This document shows, piece after piece, positions 47,113 through 55,550 of a stretch of 64,000 bases of DNA. The DNA is from Chitinophagaceae bacterium (GTDB lineage Bacteria > Bacteroidota > Bacteroidia > Chitinophagales > UBA10324). Both the position numbers and the translations under genes were made by a program. Where the stretch lies: NCBI GenBank assembly GCA_016704325.1, contig JADJAG010000008.1, forward strand, positions 372,001 through 436,000, written 5' to 3'. The notes beneath the pieces were generated by a model. The model searched no databases, had not been told where the DNA came from, and was given only the letters and a program-made list of their open reading frames with translations. The first letter of the stretch is position 1, and each line of letters begins with the position of its first letter.

Positions 47113-48581
47113 AGGCCGCTTACCCCGCTTTTATGATCGTTCATAAATTGCAGCAATTGTTGAACAGGTTGCTCACTGACATTCAATAAAATTGAAGGAA
47201 ATATTCCTATTACAATTACAATGGCACAAAGTGGAATTAGAATAAAACCTTCCCATCCGGCTACATCTGAAGTTGTCATCTTATGGTCTTTCACTTCTCC
47301 AAGGAATACATTTCTATAAAGTCTGAACATATAAACAGCACCCAAAATTAAAGTGAGTCCGGCAAAAGCAGCTGCCCATGGATTAAAAACATACATGCCC
47401 ATCAGCAACAGAAATTCTCCTACAAATCCATTCGTAAGCGGAAGTCCGATGCTGCCTAACATGACTATCATAAAGAGTACACCCAGTTTTTTCATTTGCC
47501 CCGCAATACCGCCCAACTCATCCATCCATCGTGTGCCATACCTGTTTTCAATTATGTCGATCATAAAGAAAAGCGCTACTACATTAATGCCATGGTTAAA
47601 CATCTGAATGATAGCGCCCTGCAGTCCGGCAGTGTTTGCTGCTAATACACCTGCTGCAATTAGCCCGACGTGAGCAATAGATGAATAAGCTATTAGCCGC
47701 TTCAAATCCTGCTGTTGCCATGCGATAAGTGAAGCATAGACAATACCAATGATACATAGCACCATGGCGAAATCTACCCAGTCCTCCAATCCCAGAGGAA
47801 CAATGGGCAAGATGAAACGAATTAAACCATAGATTCCCATCTTCAGCATGAGGCCCGCCAGCAACATGGTACCTGCCATAGGTGAGACCGTATAGGTGTC
47901 GGGCTGCCAGGAATGAAACGGGAAAATTGGAATCTTAACTGCAAATGCAAGAAAGAATGCCCAGAAGATCCAACCTTGTTCAACCGGTGTAAGTGTAAGC
48001 TGATAGAATGCCTGTATATCAAAAGTATGACTGCCAGGTGTTTTAAAATACAGATAGATAATTGCGATAAGCATCAGTAAGCTGCCTGCAAGCGTATAAA
48101 TAAAGAATTTTAAAGTGATTGGAATGCTTCGATCTCCTCCCCAAACTGCACATATGAAATAAACCGGTATAAGGGTCAGTTCATAAAACACATAGAAGAG
48201 GAATGCATCTTTTGCCATGAACACGCCCATCAATCCGAGTTGCATTAACATCATCAGGCTGTAAAAAGCCTTCGGATTACTGATAACCGTTCTGGAAGTG
48301 CTTGCTATTATAACCGGATACAATAATGCGGTAAGCAGAACAAGGATTAAAGAAATACCATCCATGCCAATATTAAAGCGGATACCAAATGCACTTGCCC
48401 AGGAAACATCAAAGTTCAGTTTTGTAAAATCTTCCTGTAAATATTGACTATAGGCAAAAGCCGTGATGGAAAAACTGATGATGCTGCCGATGAGTGCAAT
48501 TCTTCTGCTACTGGCAGCAGGTGCAAGCAATAGGATGATTGCAAAAATTACAGGCAGCAAAAGAAGGGTTATGGCTATCAT
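47109..48581 (-). CDS. nuoM: NADH-quinone oxidoreductase subunit M
   Basis: This 490-residue, 14-helix antiporter-like subunit has FNIGMDGISLILVLLTALL near residue 70, FYVFYELTLIPVYFI with the essential membrane Glu near 133, the Lys-bearing AVKIPIFPFHSWQPDTY near 215-230 and LKRLIAYSSIAHVGLIAAG near 290. It pumps protons as part of complex I. It overlaps nuoL by 1 bp and nuoN by 4 bp. Confidence 0.95.
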   Translation of the reverse strand: MIAITLLLLPVIFAIILLLAPAASSRRIALIGSIISFSITAFAYSQYLQEDFTKLNFDVSWASAFGIRFNIGMDGISLILVLLTALLYPVIIASTSRTVISNPKAFYSLMMLMQLGLMGVFMAKDAFLFYVFYELTLIPVYFICAVWGGDRSIPITLKFFIYTLAGSLLMLIAIIYLYFKTPGSHTFDIQAFYQLTLTPVEQGWIFWAFFLAFAVKIPIFPFHSWQPDTYTVSPMAGTMLLAGLMLKMGIYGLIRFILPIVPLGLEDWVDFAMVLCIIGIVYASLIAWQQQDLKRLIAYSSIAHVGLIAAGVLAANTAGLQGAIIQMFNHGINVVALFFMIDIIENRYGTRWMDELGGIAGQMKKLGVLFMIVMLGSIGLPLTNGFVGEFLLLMGMYVFNPWAAAFAGLTLILGAVYMFRLYRNVFLGEVKDHKMTTSDVAGWEGFILIPLCAIVIVIGIFPSILLNVSEQPVQQLLQFMNDHKSGVSGL

Positions 48582-50491
48582 CAGAAGACGTTGAGTTTAG
48601 CCAATGCAAAAAGCAACATCAGCACCATTCCGGCTACCATTGCAAATACATAGAAGCCGGTGTTTCCGGTTTGAATCTTTCGGAGTTGTGAACTAAGGAA
48701 CAAGGTGATACTTCCCAATCCATTTACAGTTCCGTCAATCATCTTCTTTTCAACTGCTACGGAAAACAAGCCGGCTAATGCACTCAACGGTTTCACGATG
48801 CCATAATCATAGAGTTCATCCACATAAAATTTATGAAGAGAGAGTTTGTACCAGAAAGGAAGCTGCTCTTCTGACAACGTAACTTTCACTGTCTTCAAAG
48901 CATACCGCTGATATGCCAGCCACATTACCGGGACAATAACTACTAAAGAAAAGGCAACCAACAACCATTCAATCATTACACTATCAGCATGCGCCATGAT
49001 CCGTGTATTTTGCGAAAATACCGGCGAAAGATAATGGTGTATCCAATTGTGATTGCCGAATATTTCCGGCAGTCCAAAGAAACCTCCGATAGCGGCAAAA
49101 AGAGCAAGTACTATTAATGGTATCGTGATACTTTGCGGTGATTCATGCAAATGTTCCTCCTGATGATGCGTGCCGCGAAAATCCCCCCAAAACACCATAA
49201 AGTATAACCTGAACATGTAAGCAGCCGTGAGTACGGAAGTAAGTATCAGCAATAGGAAAATGATGGTTGAATTAAAATAAGAAGCTGTGAGTATGGCATC
49301 TTTAGAAAAGAAACCTGCAAATGGAGGAATGCCTGAAATGGCCAGTGTGCCAATTAGAAAAGTGAAAGAGGTTATGGGAAGCGCTTTCTTCAGTCCTCCC
49401 ATGTGACGGATATTCTGTTCTCCGCTCATGGCATGAATTACACTTCCTGCACCAAGAAAAAGCAATGCTTTAAAGAAGGCATGTGTCATCACATGAAAAA
49501 TTCCGGCATCGAAGGAAGAAGTGCCAAGGGCTACAAACATAAACCCAAGCTGACTCACGGTAGAATAGGCCAGCACTTTCTTGATATCGTTTTGAGTAAG
49601 TGCAATTAAGGCAGCAAACAATGCCGTGATGGTACCGAGTACGGTGATTACTGCAAGTGTTACAGGCGCAATGGAATACAGGATATTGGAGCGCGCCACC
49701 ATGTAAACACCTGCCGTAACCATTGTTGCCGCATGTATCAGTGCGCTTACCGGAGTTGGGCCGGCCATTGCATCGGGTAACCAGGTGAATAAAGGAAGTT
49801 GTGCGCTTTTTCCGATAGCACCTACAAACAAGAGTAATGTGATGGCAATAATAATTGAATCGTTGGTTGTAAAAGCTGAGGCGGCGGGAAAAACCTTATC
49901 AAAATCACTTGAACCAAAAACGGCAAACATCATGAAGATGGCGAGGATAAATCCCAGGTCACCTATTCTGTTCATGATAAATGCTTTATTGGCAGCAGCT
50001 GAATATTCACGGTTTTTCCACCAGAAACCAATCAGCAGGTAAGAACATAAGCCCACTCCTTCCCATCCGATAAACATGATTACGAAACTTGCACCCATCA
50101 CCAGCAGTAGCATGAAGAAGATGAACAGGTTGAGATAAGCGAAGAATTTTCCGAAGCCTTCATCTTCCTTCATATACCCTATTGAATAGACATGAATGAG
50201 GAAGCCGACACCGGTCACGATCATCATCATGATGACAGAGAGGTTATCTATCAGCAAAGCAAAAGACACCGTGTAATTGCCTGCAGCAATCCAGGTGTAC
50301 AGATCGATACGATGGTTTAGCGGCGTTTGCAAAGATTGCAGAAACAAAGAGCACACGATGGCAAATGATGCCAGCACTGATCCACAACCGATGATTGCAG
50401 CTACTTTTTTATTTAACTTCGGGAAACCGAGACCATTAATAATAAAACCCAGCAGCGGTAATAAAGGTATCAGCCAGGCTACAGCGGTCAT
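48581..50491 (-). CDS. nuoL: NADH-quinone oxidoreductase subunit L
   Basis: This 636-residue subunit is the distal and largest antiporter-like subunit of complex I. Visible motifs are DNLSVIMMMIVTGVGFLIHVYSIGYM (about 83-108, cited by position), MFIGWEGVGLCSYLLIGFW with the key Glu near 144, SAQLPLFTWLPDAMAGPTP near 230 and DIKKVLAYSTVSQLGFMFVA near 305. The long lateral helix and final membrane helix are present. It is first in the nuoLMN unit, with its own promoter-like site 69-99 bp upstream. nuoK, its usual neighbour, is absent. Confidence 0.95.
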   Translation of the reverse strand: MTAVAWLIPLLPLLGFIINGLGFPKLNKKVAAIIGCGSVLASFAIVCSLFLQSLQTPLNHRIDLYTWIAAGNYTVSFALLIDNLSVIMMMIVTGVGFLIHVYSIGYMKEDEGFGKFFAYLNLFIFFMLLLVMGASFVIMFIGWEGVGLCSYLLIGFWWKNREYSAAANKAFIMNRIGDLGFILAIFMMFAVFGSSDFDKVFPAASAFTTNDSIIIAITLLLFVGAIGKSAQLPLFTWLPDAMAGPTPVSALIHAATMVTAGVYMVARSNILYSIAPVTLAVITVLGTITALFAALIALTQNDIKKVLAYSTVSQLGFMFVALGTSSFDAGIFHVMTHAFFKALLFLGAGSVIHAMSGEQNIRHMGGLKKALPITSFTFLIGTLAISGIPPFAGFFSKDAILTASYFNSTIIFLLLILTSVLTAAYMFRLYFMVFWGDFRGTHHQEEHLHESPQSITIPLIVLALFAAIGGFFGLPEIFGNHNWIHHYLSPVFSQNTRIMAHADSVMIEWLLVAFSLVVIVPVMWLAYQRYALKTVKVTLSEEQLPFWYKLSLHKFYVDELYDYGIVKPLSALAGLFSVAVEKKMIDGTVNGLGSITLFLSSQLRKIQTGNTGFYVFAMVAGMVLMLLFALAKLNVF

Positions 50492-50887
50492 AGATTACGG
50501 TGGTTGACAGATTGAATGACTATGGATATACTAAAGCAGCAATCATCACGTCAGGCGCGCAAAAGTAAGATTCTTTTTAATTCGGGGAAAGGAATCTGTT
50601 GGATTTCTGGCATATGACTACGGTGCATCATATCTGCTTTCCTGTGGATATTTTTAATGCATTGTTGCCATATTCCATTTCCATTTTATTAATACAAAGC
50701 CGGTGTAACTGAAATTGGGTGTAGTTAACCTGATCATTTTTTGAATAAGGAAATACTTAAAGCATAGCAACTATGCATACACATCCAATCTGTTTTGTAA
50801 TTACCGGAATTCAATAGAAACTATGCAACGGCAAGAAAGTTTTGCACCAATTTATTTTCCTAAATATAAAACGCCAATGCAAACAGA
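50492..50887. other. 396-bp intergenic region upstream of nuoL
   Basis: The gap lies between the nuoL start and the rhomboid stop (both minus strand). Apart from the nuoL promoter candidate nothing stands out: no nuoK remnant, no RNA gene and no repeat. Confidence 0.55.
50560..50590 (-). promoter_or_regulatory. Bacteroidota-type promoter candidate for nuoLMN
   Basis: On the minus strand TTTC (50590-50587) precedes, after 19 bases, TACTTTTG (50567-50560). That is an exact match to TAnnTTTG and 3 of 4 to TTTG at the consensus spacing. It lies 69 bp upstream of the nuoL start and supports separate transcription of nuoLMN. Confidence 0.5.
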
Positions 50888-51652
50888 CTAATCTCCTTCT
50901 TCCTTATCAAGCTCTTTTTGCTTGTAAGAATATCGAATGCTGATTTGCTGATCGGAAGTATTGGAACCTTCCTGTTCCTTTGTTTCTTCACTGATGTCAT
51001 TTTCCTGTGAAAGTTTTTGAGGGACTGTTTCATCTTCCTCATTTTCATACATCCATTCCGGCACGTAATCATTTGATGGTCCATCACCTAGGAAGTGAAC
51101 ACTAAAATATATGCCGGCCAGGAAACCAAACAAATGCGCTTCCCAGGAGATATCAGGAATATAGGGGAACATACCCCAGATAAGACTTCCATAAACAAAA
51201 ACAACGGCCAGTGATAATGCCAGCAGGTTCCGGTTTCTGCGCAGTAAACCGCTGAAGATTAAAAAAGCAGCAATGCCGTATACCAGTCCGCTTGCTCCTA
51301 TATGATAAGCGTCACGACCTAAAAGCCAAACACCCAATCCATCGATAAACCAGATCCAAAGCAACACTTTGTAGGCTATAGACCGGTAGAAATAGATTAG
51401 CCCTCCGCCAAGAACCAGTAAAGGGATAGAATTAGAAAGCAGGTGTCCCAGGCTGCCGTGAAGAAAAGGTGTGAAAAGAATACCACTTAATCCGGATAAG
51501 GTACGCGGCAGAATTCCAAGCCAGGAAAAATCGATACCGGTGGCATACTCTGCAAAATAGATGAGCCATAAGGTACTGACAAAAAAGACCGGAATCATTA
51601 TGCTGACGTTGATGCGCTTTTTTTCTACAGCCTTTTGAGTGAGGTTTTCCAT
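50888..51652 (-). CDS. Rhomboid family intramembrane serine protease
   Basis: This 254-residue protein has six membrane helices (about 15-185). The Ser-His dyad is present: Ser121 in GASGLVYG and His173 in EAHLFGFLAG. The oxyanion-side HGSLGHLLSNSIPLL (about 65-79) supplies the His and Asn typical of rhomboids. The C-terminal 65 residues are soluble, acidic and Gln/Glu/Lys-rich, longer than usual. It cleaves membrane-anchored proteins; substrates are unknown. The gene appears to be transcribed alone. Confidence 0.92.
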   Translation of the reverse strand: MENLTQKAVEKKRINVSIMIPVFFVSTLWLIYFAEYATGIDFSWLGILPRTLSGLSGILFTPFLHGSLGHLLSNSIPLLVLGGGLIYFYRSIAYKVLLWIWFIDGLGVWLLGRDAYHIGASGLVYGIAAFLIFSGLLRRNRNLLALSLAVVFVYGSLIWGMFPYIPDISWEAHLFGFLAGIYFSVHFLGDGPSNDYVPEWMYENEEDETVPQKLSQENDISEETKEQEGSNTSDQQISIRYSYKQKELDKEEGD

Positions 51653-52275
51653 TATTTGATGATTGCTACACTATTTTTTGATGCGATGAAATGTTGAGGT
51701 TGGTATTGAAATGGGTGATTTACTAATTTTTGCGCACTTCGGCTGCGCTCTTCGCTCTGGGCGGGCCCTTCGACTTCGCTCTGGACAAGAAAAAATCCGG
51801 TCGCTGAGCGAAGCCGAAGCGCGGATTTTTCAAACGGGCGGATCTACTAATTTTTGCGCCCTTCGGCTACGCTCAGGGAGCAAAAATTCAACCCTTCGAC
51901 TTCGCTCTGGGTATACCCTTCGGCTGCTCGGGTCCTCGGCTGGGGTCGCTCGGCCGAAGCGCATTTATCTTAACGGCTTTACTACAAAGAACACTTCTTC
52001 TATTACATTTCCAAACAAGCCTGCCTTACCTTCAAAATCAATCCAAATTCCAAACCTTGCTCAAATCAGTAACCTTGTCACTTTTCCTGATAAGTTTGGG
52101 ACGGAAAACAAACATCTTATGACAGAATAGCCTATAAAAAAGGTTTTGCAAAATAATGGCCAGGCAAAAGGTATCCATAGAGTTGAAAAAAAAACTCAAC
52201 AAAGGATACATTACTTATATGGATTTAATTATATTTCGCAGATCAACCGGAGTAACCTCACTAAAATAAAAACAC
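51653..52275. other. 623-bp intergenic region with palindromic repeat cluster
   Basis: The gap lies between the divergent rhomboid and cytochrome genes. Its left third is occupied by the palindromic cluster described separately. From 51963 to 52275 only AT-rich sequence is seen, with TATATTTC at about 52229, a near match to the -7 consensus about 40 bp before the cytochrome start. The frames here are not coding. Confidence 0.55.
51728..51962. repeat. Cluster of CTTCGGCTACGCTCAG-type palindromic repeats, site 1
   Basis: At least five copies of a degenerate core (CTTCGGCTACGCTCAG or CTTCGACTTCGCTCTG, and its reverse) are packed into 235 bp. Two are enclosed by perfect complementary arms: AAAAATCCG/CGGATTTTT at 51791-51830 and AATTTTTGC/GCAAAAATT at 51849-51888. 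Each would form a stem-loop of about 40 bases. Both armed units recur at site 2 (58.6-59.0 kb). GC content is much higher than in the neighbouring intergenic DNA. Confidence 0.85.
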
Positions 52276-53238
52276 ATGAAAGCATTAAAAATCATTGGAA
52301 TCATTCTTGGAATGGTTCTGCTTGTGATTGCCGCATTCGCAATGTATATAAATGTGAGAGGCATTCCGCATTATGAGGCGGAAGATCCGGGCGTAACCAT
52401 TGCACCTGATTCTACAATGGCTGCCAATGGCAAGAGGCTTGTTTCAATGCTATGTAAAGATTGTCATTACAATGCAGCAACTGATAAACTCACAGGACGC
52501 AACATGACGGATGCTGCTGTCGCACAGTTTGGTACGATCTATTCGCAGAATATTACGCAAGATAAAGATTATGGAATCGGGAACTGGACAGATGGTCAAC
52601 TGCTCTGGCTCTTACGCACCGGTATTTTGCGAAATGGAAGATATGCACCTCCCTACATGCCCAAACTTCCAAACATGAGTGATTACGATGTGAATAGCAT
52701 CATCGTGTATTTGCGATCCAATGATCACTGGGTAACACCGGCTGCAGTAGCGGATACACAGACGGTACCTTCCTTCCTGACAAAATTTTTGTCTGCTGTT
52801 GTTTTCAAACCGCTACCCTACCCCACTGCACCAGTTGCAGGGCCTGACACTACCAATCCTGTTCAGCTCGGAAAATATATAGTAACCGGTATGCTGGATT
52901 GCTATCCCTGTCACTCAGCAGATTTTAAAACGATGAATGTTGCGGAACCTGAAAAAAGTGAGGGCTTTTTAGGTGGAGGTAATTTGGTAGGCGTGAACCT
53001 GGATAACAAGGAAATGTTATCGGCCAACATTACACCCGACAAAGAAACGGGTATCGGAAGTTGGACAGAAGAACAATTTGTTCAATGTATCAGGTACGGA
53101 CAAAAGCCCAATGGCACTCAGCTTTCCTACCCGATGATGCCATTGCCTCAGCTTACAGAAAAAGAAGCCAAAGCAATTTACGCCTACCTGATGCAGGTAC
53201 CGCCAATTAAGAATAAAGTTGTTAATCCGGTGCCTTAA
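52276..53238 (+). CDS. Membrane-anchored di-heme c-type cytochrome
   Basis: This 320-residue protein has an N-terminal membrane helix (about 5-25) and two periplasmic cytochrome c domains. Heme-binding CxxCH motifs are at Cys60-Cys63-His64 (LCKDCH) and Cys209-Cys212-His213 (CYPCH). Met residues in YMPKLPNMSDYDV and YPMMPLPQLTEKEA are candidate sixth ligands. Both halves share the NIT(Q/P)DK..GIG.WT pattern, an internal duplication. It resembles cytochrome subunits of membrane dehydrogenases, but no partner dehydrogenase is nearby. Confidence 0.9.
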   Translation: MKALKIIGIILGMVLLVIAAFAMYINVRGIPHYEAEDPGVTIAPDSTMAANGKRLVSMLCKDCHYNAATDKLTGRNMTDAAVAQFGTIYSQNITQDKDYGIGNWTDGQLLWLLRTGILRNGRYAPPYMPKLPNMSDYDVNSIIVYLRSNDHWVTPAAVADTQTVPSFLTKFLSAVVFKPLPYPTAPVAGPDTTNPVQLGKYIVTGMLDCYPCHSADFKTMNVAEPEKSEGFLGGGNLVGVNLDNKEMLSANITPDKETGIGSWTEEQFVQCIRYGQKPNGTQLSYPMMPLPQLTEKEAKAIYAYLMQVPPIKNKVVNPVP

Positions 53239-53694
53239 TAGTTTCATTTGCAGCATCATGGTAATAAATTCTTCATTGCACTCAAACACGGAAAGAATGT
53301 AACAGCAATCGTGCCGTTGTAATTTCATGCATACGCTACCTCCTTTGTATTTCTTTATGCATGACAGCTTTAATTACGTATTCAATGGGTTTACGACAAT
53401 TCGTTCATCTTGTCAAGCAATGGTTGGTGGGTTAAATGGTTAAATGGTTAAATGGTTAAATTGCTGCGGCGAAGCCGATCACTTGCTATTCTGTCTTAAC
53501 TACGCTACTTTACTCACTTACTCAAATACCTAATACTCAATTTCAACACCCAATAATCTATATCCAATTTGTCGTACACCCTATTCAATTGTTCTGTTAA
53601 CATTTGTATCTGTCGTACAATATTGTATGATCTTTGTTACATCGTGGAACACTGAATATGACCATGACTTAATTTCTTACTTAAAGTTGCTGAT
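53239..53694. other. 456-bp intergenic region holding a complete miniature element
   Basis: The gap lies between the cytochrome and amidohydrolase genes, both on the plus strand. The middle is the element at 53387-53582. The remaining about 100 bp upstream of the amidohydrolase probably holds its promoter. No coding frame is credible. Confidence 0.6.
53379..53590 (+). mobile_element. Miniature transposable element, copy 1, with 8-bp target duplication
   Basis: The element itself is 53387-53582 (196 bp). The left end is GGGTTTACGACAATT and the right end, reverse-complemented, is GGGTGTACGACAAATT, so the terminal inverted repeats match at 12 of the first 13 positions. The flanks carry the perfect direct repeat TATTCAAT (53379-53386 and 53583-53590). 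Inside are GGTTAAAT units (about 4) and the hairpin CGGCGAAGCCG. It encodes no protein, so a transposase must act in trans. Confidence 0.88.
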
Positions 53695-55326
53695 ATGAAA
53701 AGATTGTTTTTGTTAGGGGTGCTGGTGGTGTTTCTTCTTTCCTGCCAGCAAAAGGAGCCTTGCGACCAGATTTTTTACAATGCAAAAATTTATACGCTGG
53801 ACAAAGACAGCCTGATCGCAGATGCTATGGCTGTATTGAATGGACGTATTGTAGCTGTTGGAAAGAAGGATGATCTGTTCAAAAAATACCAGGCAAAAGA
53901 AAGAACGGATTTAAATGGCAACACTGTTTACCCGGGATTTATTGATGCCCATTGTCATTTTTATGGGTATGGTATCAACCTGTCGGAAGCAGATTTGTCA
54001 GGAACTGATTCCTGGCAAGCCGTACTTGATACCATTATAAATTTCGCCATTAAAAATCCGGAGGGTTGGCTGGTGGGACGCGGCTGGGATCAGAATGACT
54101 GGGCCATCAAATCTTTCCCTACCAAAAAGCAACTGGATTCTTTGTTTCCGGGCAGGCCTGTTTTTCTTCAAAGGGTTGATGGCCATGCCTGCATTGTGAA
54201 TCAAAAAGCACTTGACCTGGCAAATATTAATGCCTCCACGAAAATTATCGGAGGTGAAATTGTATTGATCGATGGAAGTCCTTCCGGTTTATTATTGGAC
54301 AATGCCATGGATGCATTGCAAAGATCGATGCCTGTGCCTTCAGATGCTGTTATAAAAGTAGCCTTGCTAAAGGCGCAATCAAACTGCCTGGCTGTTGGGC
54401 TTACTACCGTGAGTGATGCAGGCTTGCTGAAAAATGTTGTGACGATTATTGACAGCCTGCATCGTAATACCCTTTTAAAAATAAGAGTATATGCTATGCT
54501 GGCCGACAATGATGAAAACAAGAATTTTTTTTTCAGTACCGGACCTTATAAAACTGACCGGCTTACGGTGCGCGCCATTAAATATTATGCTGATGGTGCT
54601 TTGGGTTCGAGAGGCGCTTTATTGTTAAAACCTTACTCAGATGCACCTGCCACGCGGGGATTGCAACTCAATTCAAGATCCTATTTTGAAGAGCAGGCTA
54701 TGTTATGCAACAAACATGGTTTCCAGATGTGTACCCATGCCATCGGCGATTCTGCTAACCGCATGATCTTGCAGGTGTACGGAAAAATATTAGGTGGTAT
54801 AAATGATAAGCGTTGGCGGATAGAACATAGCCAGGTGATTGCACCTGATGATTTTGAACTCTTTCATCGCTATTCCATCATTCCATCTGTACAACCTACG
54901 CATGCTACGAGCGATATGTATTGGGCCATGGACCGGTTGGGCGTTTTCCGGATACGGGGTGCCTATGCTTACCGTGATTTATTAAGCCAAAATGGATGGC
55001 TGGCTAATGGCAGCGATTTTCCTGTAGAGTCCATCAATCCATTGTTTGGATTTTATGCAGCGGTTGCCCGCAAGGATCAAAACAATTTTCCTGAGGGTGG
55101 ATTTGAAATGAAGAATGCCCTTACCAGGATGGAAGCTTTGAAGGCTATGACGATCTGGGCAGCGGCTGCCAATTTTGAAGACGAAGTAAAAGGAAGCATA
55201 GAGATTGGTAAAGTGGCAGATTTTGTAGTGCTTGACAGGGATATTATGACCGTTGCGGAGGAAGAACTATTTAAGGCAACAGTAGAGGCTACTTATATTA
55301 ATGGTGAAAAAGTTTATGACAGGTGA
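53695..55326 (+). CDS. Lipoprotein amidohydrolase (Amidohydro_3, YtcJ-like)
   Basis: This 543-residue metal-dependent hydrolase has a lipoprotein signal (FLLSC, Cys17), so it is membrane-attached outside the cytosol. Family marks are the metal-binding DAHCH (His86, His88), HAIGDSANRMI near 350, IEHSQVI near 378 and SDFPVESINPLFGF near 440 with the catalytic-site Asp. A beta-sandwich formed by the N- and C-terminal ends (DLNGNTVYPGFID, KVADFVVLDRDIM) completes the fold. YtcJ-like enzymes hydrolyse amide or imide bonds; the substrate is unknown. Confidence 0.9.
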   Translation: MKRLFLLGVLVVFLLSCQQKEPCDQIFYNAKIYTLDKDSLIADAMAVLNGRIVAVGKKDDLFKKYQAKERTDLNGNTVYPGFIDAHCHFYGYGINLSEADLSGTDSWQAVLDTIINFAIKNPEGWLVGRGWDQNDWAIKSFPTKKQLDSLFPGRPVFLQRVDGHACIVNQKALDLANINASTKIIGGEIVLIDGSPSGLLLDNAMDALQRSMPVPSDAVIKVALLKAQSNCLAVGLTTVSDAGLLKNVVTIIDSLHRNTLLKIRVYAMLADNDENKNFFFSTGPYKTDRLTVRAIKYYADGALGSRGALLLKPYSDAPATRGLQLNSRSYFEEQAMLCNKHGFQMCTHAIGDSANRMILQVYGKILGGINDKRWRIEHSQVIAPDDFELFHRYSIIPSVQPTHATSDMYWAMDRLGVFRIRGAYAYRDLLSQNGWLANGSDFPVESINPLFGFYAAVARKDQNNFPEGGFEMKNALTRMEALKAMTIWAAAANFEDEVKGSIEIGKVADFVVLDRDIMTVAEEELFKATVEATYINGEKVYDR

Positions 55327-55340
55327 GTATTGCGAAAGAG

Positions 55341-55371
55341 ATCCCGATCCGCCGCAAAGGCGTGACGGGAT
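55341..55371. other. Hairpin downstream of the amidohydrolase gene
   Basis: ATCCCG pairs with CGGGAT and the inner CGCC with GGCG around a GCAAA loop, 15 bp past the amidohydrolase stop. There is no T-run, so it is not a standard terminator; it could protect the mRNA 3' end. Confidence 0.45.
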
Positions 55372-55406
55372 GACGCTTTGGGTGGAGGTTGTTAATGAGT
55401 TTGAGA

Positions 55407-55456
55407 GAATGATTTCATAAGAGATATTCCAAAGAATGATTCCATAAGAGACATTC
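55407..55456. repeat. Two direct copies of a 23-bp repeat
   Basis: GAATGATTTCATAAGAGAT and its continuation ATTC (55407-55429) recur at 55434-55456 with two substitutions and a 27-bp period. They lie in the 224-bp gap between the convergent amidohydrolase and tamL genes. Confidence 0.75.
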
Positions 55457-55550
55457 GTTTGATTGAAATACGAACTCCATTCGAGGCGTCATGTTAATAC
55501 GAGTCATGCGTTTGCATCAAACACAAAATCCATACATAACGTGATGCTGA

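Noticed and set aside
51711..52130. 139-codon plus-strand frame
   Set aside because: It arises from the palindromic repeat cluster; the product is a string of repeated ALRLRSG-type segments, as expected from translating the repeat.
52146..52376. 76-codon plus-strand frame overlapping the cytochrome gene start
   Set aside because: It is in a different frame, overlaps the clear cytochrome c gene and has low-complexity content.
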